Positions 6,881 to 10,614 of a stretch of DNA of 10,614 nucleotides are shown here, piece by piece. The notes below the pieces were generated by a model. The model saw only the letters and a program-made list of their open reading frames with translations. It ran no database searches and was not told the origin of the DNA. Made by a program: the position numbers and the translations under genes. The first letter of the stretch is position 1; each line of letters starts with the position of its first letter. Source of the DNA: CAZBZG01 sp964496245 (GTDB lineage: Bacteria; Planctomycetota; SZUA-567); NCBI GenBank assembly GCA_964496245.1, contig CAZBZG010000161.1:1-10614 (forward strand), in the 5' to 3' direction.

Positions 6881-9744
6881 CGGTCGTCCCCTTCCTGCGC
6901 CTGCTGCAATTCATTCAGTTGTTCCAATATCCGCAGCTCCGCCTGCGGATGGCCGGCCCAGCCCGCTTCCTCGGCGGCTTCGAAGAGCAGCGACTGGTCC
7001 TGCGGGAAGCGCTCGGCCAGCGCCGCGTACAGGGGCCAGGCCTTGTCGTGCCGGCCTGCGGCGCGCAGAAGGGCGGCGAAGCGGCGGCGGGCCGTCCAGT
7101 CGTCGGGATGCGTGGCGAGCCACGCTTCGTAGCGCTGGAGCCGATCGGCGGGCGTGCCGGCCTGGATCTCCATCTGCGCAAGCGCGAAGAGGGCCTCGGC
7201 GTCGAGATCCCGGTCGGCGGGGATCGTTTGCAGCAGGGCGCGCGCACGGGCCGCCCCGCCGCCGGCCAGGTAGATGCGGGCGAGGGTCAGATGCTGTTGC
7301 GGGTCCGCCCGGCCGCTGGCCACGAGACGTTCGAGCAGGGGGCGGGCCTCGTCCGGCTTGTCCGCCCAGAGCAGCAGGCGGGCGAGTTCCGCCTCCAGCG
7401 CCACATCGTCCGGCCGGATCTGCAGGGCCTTGCGCAGCGGCGCGACAGCGCGGCCGGGCTGTCCGGCCCAGGCGCGGGAGCGGGCCCAGCCGAGCAGGAG
7501 GTCCGGATCGTCGGGGTGTGCAGCGGACAGTTCGGCAAACGCGCGTGCGGCTTCATCGAAGCGCTGCGCGCCCTGGTAGAGGCGCGCGAGCCTTTGGGGC
7601 ACCGCGACGGATCGGGGCAGAAGCTGCCGGAGCTTCTCGTAACATGTGATCGTCCGCTCCAGGTCGCCGGTCCCCTGCCGGGCCAGCGCCAGCGAGCGCA
7701 AAACCTCCGGATCGGCCGGATCCGCCTGGTGCAGGGCTTGGAGCAGGGGGATGGCCTCGTCATAGGCCTCGGCCCAGAGCAGATTCCGTGCCTGGGCGAG
7801 TCGGGCGGTTCGGGAGTCGGGATTGCGTTCCGCGAAGCGGCCGTAGATCGCGGCCGCGTCTGCGAAGCGGGCGGCCCCGGCGAGGGATTCCGCGTACTCG
7901 AAGAGCACGTCGGTCTCCTGGGGTCGTGCGGCGAGGTAACGCTCGTAGGCTCGCAGGGCGGCGGCGTGGTCGTGGCCGTAGAAGCACGAACGCGCCAGGC
8001 CGAGTTGGGCGCGGAGGCCGTTTGGATGGCCTTCGAGGATGCTGCGGAACGCAGCTGCGGACGCGCTGTACCGGCCGGCCCATTGCAGGGCATCGGCCAG
8101 TTTGTACCGCAGATCCGTGCGGTCGGGCGCACGGGCGAGCGCACGCCGATAGATCCGGGCCGCCTGCGCATGCTGATCCTGCCAGGCGAGGAGATCGCCC
8201 AGGTGCGCGATGTCGTCCACGCGGGGCGGATCTTGGTGGTCCAGCAGCTGGCGGAGGCCGGCCTCCGCAGCTGCGAAGTCGCCGTATTCCTCGGCCACGC
8301 CGACCAGGCGGCGCGCGAGGTCGGGGGCGCCGGGTCGCACGCGCGCGGCTTCCTGCAGGTACCGAACGGCCCGGCGGAGGTCGCCCGCCTGGTAGAGTTC
8401 GTCGGCGCGGGTCAGAAAGGCGCGGTGCTCCTGGGTCCGCCGATAGGCCCAACTGACGCCGAAGGAGAGAACGAGCAGGGCCGCCAGCGGAAGAGCCTGA
8501 ACTCTGAGGATCGCCTTCATGCGCGGACGCGGCGAACGCGATGCCGGCGCGGCGTGCTCGCTCGGGACCGCATGGCTTCGGGGAAAGAGACGCTCGAGGA
8601 CCGCGGTCTGGTAGGCCTGCACGTCCGGTCCGGTCCGGTCGGATTCCGGGAGCAGCGATTCCAAATCAGTGGCCACGTCTGCGGCGCGCGCGTAGCGCCG
8701 ATCCGGGTCGATGGCGAGCAGCCGGGACAGAAACGTAGAGAAGAAGGGCGGCAGGCCGGGGATGAGGGTGAGGGGGTCTGCAGGCTGGTCCTGCAGGAGG
8801 GCCAGGCGCATGTGCGCGAAATCAGGGGCCGAAAAGGGCGGGCGCCCGGTCAGCGCGTGGTAGAGCGTGGCGCCCAGGGAAAAGAGGTCGGTGCGGCTGT
8901 CGACCGGCCCGTCTTCGATGGTCTGCTCCGGCGCGACGTACACGGGCGACCCGCCTGCGGGATCGAAGATCTGGCGCGCATGGCTGCGCATGTGCAGCGA
9001 CGCTCCGAATCCGCTCAGCTTGGCCGCCCCCTCGCGGGTGATGACGATGTTGGAGGGGCGCAGTTCGCAGTGGACGAAGTCCTCGGCGTGGCAGGCGGCC
9101 AGCGCGCGGGCGAGCTGGCTGCCGATGCGGGCGACCCAGGGCCAGGACAGGCGCGTTTCCGTGTCGAGCAGACGGCGGAGGCTTACTCCTTCGATGTATT
9201 CGGCGGCATAGAAATGCTGCTCTCCCACGTGGCCCACGGCCAGCACGCGCTGAAGGTGCGGGTGGCGCAACCGCTTGGCAGCCCGGGCGTGGGTGGCGAA
9301 GAAGGCGTGGGCGCCGGAATGGCGGGCGCCGGTCGCGGTCTGGACGCGCAGCAGGACGAGCGCATCGGTTGGCTTGTGGCGTGCCTTGTAGGTCACGCGC
9401 TGGGGGTCGTGTCCTAACGTTTCGAGGATGGCGAACGACGAAAAGTCGGGATCCCCTTGCATGGGGGCATGCGCATCCGCCCCGGGGGCTGGTTCCGGGC
9501 CGCCCCCTGCCGGATCAGCCGGGCTGGCTGGGTCTGAGCGCGCGCGCTGGCGCGCCAGGGCAGCCGTGATCTCGGCCTCGGTCATGACTCCTGCCTCGAC
9601 GAGCAGGGAGCCGAGGCGCGGTACAGGGGAGCCTGCGCGCTCGAGCGCGGCCTGCCGTTCCAGACAGACCTGGATGTGGTCGGCGGTCACCGCTCCGCTG
9701 TCGAGCAGAAGGCGTCCGAGGAGTCGGGATCGTATGTCGGCCAA
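6877..9744 (-). CDS. MshEN-like / pseudokinase / membrane span / TPR regulatory protein
   Basis: First gene of the operon. Residues 8-31 and 43-66 match the tandem 24-residue pattern of the c-di-GMP-binding MshEN (type II secretion ATPase N-terminal) domain: RLG..LL..G......L...L..Q. The second copy is near-perfect. After a Pro/Ala-rich linker, 104-365 is a Hanks-type kinase fold, recognisable by VYVAPEQ and DSRTDLFSLGATLYHALTGR. Its catalytic positions are lost: the glycine loop reads LGHDPQRVTY, the beta-3 lysine is R133, HRD reads HCE (225-227), and DFG reads GFG (245-247). It is therefore probably a pseudokinase. A membrane span lies at about 415-434. About 14 TPRs (445-950) follow, probably periplasmic. 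The start is uncertain: no ATG exists between the upstream stop at 9781 and the first motif, so TTG at 9744, with GGGG upstream, is preferred. No phosphotransfer is expected; a c-di-GMP-sensing scaffold role is inferred. Confidence 0.85.
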   Translation of the reverse strand: MADIRSRLLGRLLLDSGAVTADHIQVCLERQAALERAGSPVPRLGSLLVEAGVMTEAEITAALARQRARSDPASPADPAGGGPEPAPGADAHAPMQGDPDFSSFAILETLGHDPQRVTYKARHKPTDALVLLRVQTATGARHSGAHAFFATHARAAKRLRHPHLQRVLAVGHVGEQHFYAAEYIEGVSLRRLLDTETRLSWPWVARIGSQLARALAACHAEDFVHCELRPSNIVITREGAAKLSGFGASLHMRSHARQIFDPAGGSPVYVAPEQTIEDGPVDSRTDLFSLGATLYHALTGRPPFSAPDFAHMRLALLQDQPADPLTLIPGLPPFFSTFLSRLLAIDPDRRYARAADVATDLESLLPESDRTGPDVQAYQTAVLERLFPRSHAVPSEHAAPASRSPRPRMKAILRVQALPLAALLVLSFGVSWAYRRTQEHRAFLTRADELYQAGDLRRAVRYLQEAARVRPGAPDLARRLVGVAEEYGDFAAAEAGLRQLLDHQDPPRVDDIAHLGDLLAWQDQHAQAARIYRRALARAPDRTDLRYKLADALQWAGRYSASAAAFRSILEGHPNGLRAQLGLARSCFYGHDHAAALRAYERYLAARPQETDVLFEYAESLAGAARFADAAAIYGRFAERNPDSRTARLAQARNLLWAEAYDEAIPLLQALHQADPADPEVLRSLALARQGTGDLERTITCYEKLRQLLPRSVAVPQRLARLYQGAQRFDEAARAFAELSAAHPDDPDLLLGWARSRAWAGQPGRAVAPLRKALQIRPDDVALEAELARLLLWADKPDEARPLLERLVASGRADPQQHLTLARIYLAGGGAARARALLQTIPADRDLDAEALFALAQMEIQAGTPADRLQRYEAWLATHPDDWTARRRFAALLRAAGRHDKAWPLYAALAERFPQDQSLLFEAAEEAGWAGHPQAELRILEQLNELQQAQEGDDR

Positions 9745-9807
9745 ATCGTTGCCCCAATCGTTCGCGTCTTGGCCCCCGCGTCATGGCAGCGGGCAGGCTC
9801 GTTGCGG

Positions 9808-9828
9808 CCAGCCCGCCTTTGTGGCTGG
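9808..9828 (-). other. Small hairpin in the operon leader
   Basis: The arms ccagcc (9808-9813) and ggctgg (9823-9828) pair perfectly around a 9-base loop. It lies in the roughly 100-base leader between the predicted minus-strand promoter and the first gene. There is no T-run and I recognise no riboswitch consensus. In DNA of this GC content a six-pair hairpin may be chance. Confidence 0.25.
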
Positions 9829-9849
9829 GACCGCCTGGCTCGCTGGGGC

Positions 9850-9878
9850 AGTCTACAGGCCGGGGCCTTCGCTGTAAA
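9850..9878 (-). promoter_or_regulatory. Predicted sigma70-type promoter of the exopolysaccharide operon
   Basis: Reading the minus strand, TTTACA (9878-9873) and TAGACT (9855-9850) are separated by exactly 17 bases. These match five of six and four of six consensus positions. Transcription would begin near 9843 and give a leader of about 100 bases before the TTG start at 9744. It is the best match I see upstream of the operon, in otherwise GC-rich DNA. Confidence 0.5.
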
Positions 9879-9900
9879 GGCCCGTAGGGCGCGGACAGCT

Positions 9901-9919
9901 GAATCCCCGGCGGGGAATC
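9901..9919. repeat. Inverted repeat between the divergent promoters, possible operator
   Basis: gaatcccc and ggggaatc flank a 3-base centre (ggc) with one A-A mismatch; the inner TCCCC/GGGGA arms pair perfectly. It lies between the two predicted -35 boxes, about 22 bases upstream of the minus-strand one and 16 bases upstream of the plus-strand one. A regulator bound here could touch both promoters. No known operator is recognised. Confidence 0.35.
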
Positions 9920-9935
9920 CATCCGCCGCTTAGGG

Positions 9936-9964
9936 TTGACGCTCTAGGCGGACTTCCATAGAAT
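9936..9964 (+). promoter_or_regulatory. Predicted strong sigma70-type promoter of the 194-aa membrane protein gene
   Basis: TTGACG (9936-9941) and TAGAAT (9959-9964) are 17 bases apart, five of six consensus matches in each box. Transcription would start near 9971, about 39 bases before the ATG at 10010. A ribosome site AAAGGG ends five bases before that ATG. Confidence 0.65.
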
Positions 9965-10009
9965 CAAGTCTTTCCCTGGGGACAGGATCTCTGCACAGAA
10001 AGGGCCCGC

Positions 10010-10594
10010 ATGGCGGACGAACAGACGGCGGACAAACGGGATCTTCTGAAGACCCCGCCCGTGGAGGCCGAGGAGATGGAGCGGCTCATCTCCAAGGGCC
10101 ACCAGGCGCACAACGTTGTGGGAGCGCTGACGTTCGTGGGTATTGTCGTGCTTGCGGCCGTGGGGCTGTACTACAGCCGCCTCGACAAGCTGGGGACGGG
10201 CGAGGGCGACAAGCGGTTTCCCGCGTACCTCGACCACCTGGTCCACAACCAGATGCAGAAGGATCGGGAGACGTATGTGACTCGCGGGGACAGCATCCAG
10301 CCGATCTGGCCGCGCCAGCTCTACCTCAAGCTCCGCCAGGACATCTACCTGCTGGCGGGGGCGGCGCTGCTCCTGGCGGTGATCTTCATCCACGTCGAAA
10401 AGGCGAAGATGCGCCGCAACGATCTGCTGGTCTACCGGGCCCTGGCGCGGGAGGTCGAGAAGCTGCGCATGCGGATCAAAACCCTGGAAGGCAAGGGCGG
10501 CGGCGAGGCGCGCGCCGGCGGAACCGGCGGGGCCGGCGCCAGCGCGCCTCCAGGCGCCCCAGGGTCTGAGACGCCTACGGAAACCGGGCTGTAA
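10010..10594 (+). CDS. Two-span membrane protein with C-terminal coiled coil, unknown function
   Basis: I do not recognise a family. Visible parts are a charged cytoplasmic N-terminus (1-34), membrane span 1 (about 36-55, VVGALTFVGIVVLAAVGLYY), an external segment of about 56 residues with a Tyr/Trp-rich part (to about 111), and membrane span 2 (about 112-128). A basic-acidic coiled coil follows (about 129-161, including REVEKLRMRIKTLE), then a Gly/Ala/Pro-rich disordered tail (162-194). The start is the ATG at 10010, five bases after AAAGGG and behind a strong predicted promoter. The gene is divergent from the exopolysaccharide operon and shares its control region, so a structural or regulatory link is possible but unproven. 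The base composition matches its neighbours. The gene is probably complete, with a TAA stop 20 bases before the window edge. Confidence 0.82.
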   Translation: MADEQTADKRDLLKTPPVEAEEMERLISKGHQAHNVVGALTFVGIVVLAAVGLYYSRLDKLGTGEGDKRFPAYLDHLVHNQMQKDRETYVTRGDSIQPIWPRQLYLKLRQDIYLLAGAALLLAVIFIHVEKAKMRRNDLLVYRALAREVEKLRMRIKTLEGKGGGEARAGGTGGAGASAPPGAPGSETPTETGL

Positions 10595-10614
10595 GGGTCT
10601 GCGCCGGTCAAGCC

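Noticed and set aside
2255..7132. A 1625-codon open frame on the plus strand opposite the GH8, GT2 and exporter genes
   Set aside because: It is antisense to three well-supported genes. Its product is low-complexity (Gly/Val/Glu/Arg-rich) with no domain, as expected when a GC-rich gene is read in the complementary phase.
6919..9417. An 832-codon plus-strand open frame opposite the pseudokinase-TPR gene
   Set aside because: It is again a shadow of a GC-rich gene. No motif, ribosome site or promoter supports it, while the minus strand shows clear MshEN, kinase and TPR patterns.
9745..9850. c-di-GMP (GEMM) riboswitch in the operon leader
   Set aside because: It is attractive given the gene content, but I cannot match the conserved GEMM core by eye. 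It is left only as a computational check.

Overview
The window is GC-rich DNA of a Gram-negative bacterium. It encodes an outer-membrane beta-barrel protein, a diguanylate cyclase and a processive family-2 glycosyltransferase, and it uses several GTG/TTG starts. I cannot assign a phylum. The inverted ACGAAG-type repeat at the left edge resembles short intergenic repeats I associate with PVC-group (Planctomycetes/Verrucomicrobia-like) and deltaproteobacterial genomes, but that is only a hint.

Layout. Positions 1-178 are non-coding, with the inverted repeat and a weak hairpin. From about 9744 down to 179, six tightly packed minus-strand genes form what looks like one operon. In transcription order they are: (1) a 955-residue protein with an MshEN-like N-terminus, a degenerate protein-kinase domain, one membrane span and a long TPR array; (2) a 688-residue exported TPR plus outer-membrane beta-barrel protein of BcsC/PgaA type; (3) a 526-residue cellulose-synthase-like GT2 without a PilZ domain; (4) a 412-residue GH8 (BcsZ-like) endoglucanase; (5) a 79-residue protein resembling a ferritin-like half-bundle; (6) a 526-residue diguanylate cyclase with a similar ferritin-like motif at its N-terminus, two membrane spans, HAMP and GGEEF. 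Junctions are GTGA overlaps, a zero gap (TAG|ATG), a 9-bp gap and an 11-bp overlap. Positions 9745-10009 are a divergent control region with a good sigma70-type promoter in each direction and a small inverted repeat. A plus-strand gene at 10010-10594 encodes a two-span membrane protein with a coiled coil and unknown function.

Reading. The genes make up an exopolysaccharide (cellulose-like beta-glucan) synthesis and export system with its own c-di-GMP enzyme. The synthase lacks PilZ and there is no BcsB in the window. The only recognisable c-di-GMP-receptor candidate is the tandem RLG...G...L...L..Q motif at the N-terminus of the pseudokinase-TPR protein. My working hypothesis is that this protein reads c-di-GMP in the cytoplasm and couples it through its membrane span to periplasmic TPRs that face the outer-membrane exporter. 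The diguanylate cyclase may in turn be tuned by a ferritin-like (metal, O2 or redox) module shared between genes 5 and 6. The enzyme calls are well supported; the regulatory wiring is inference.
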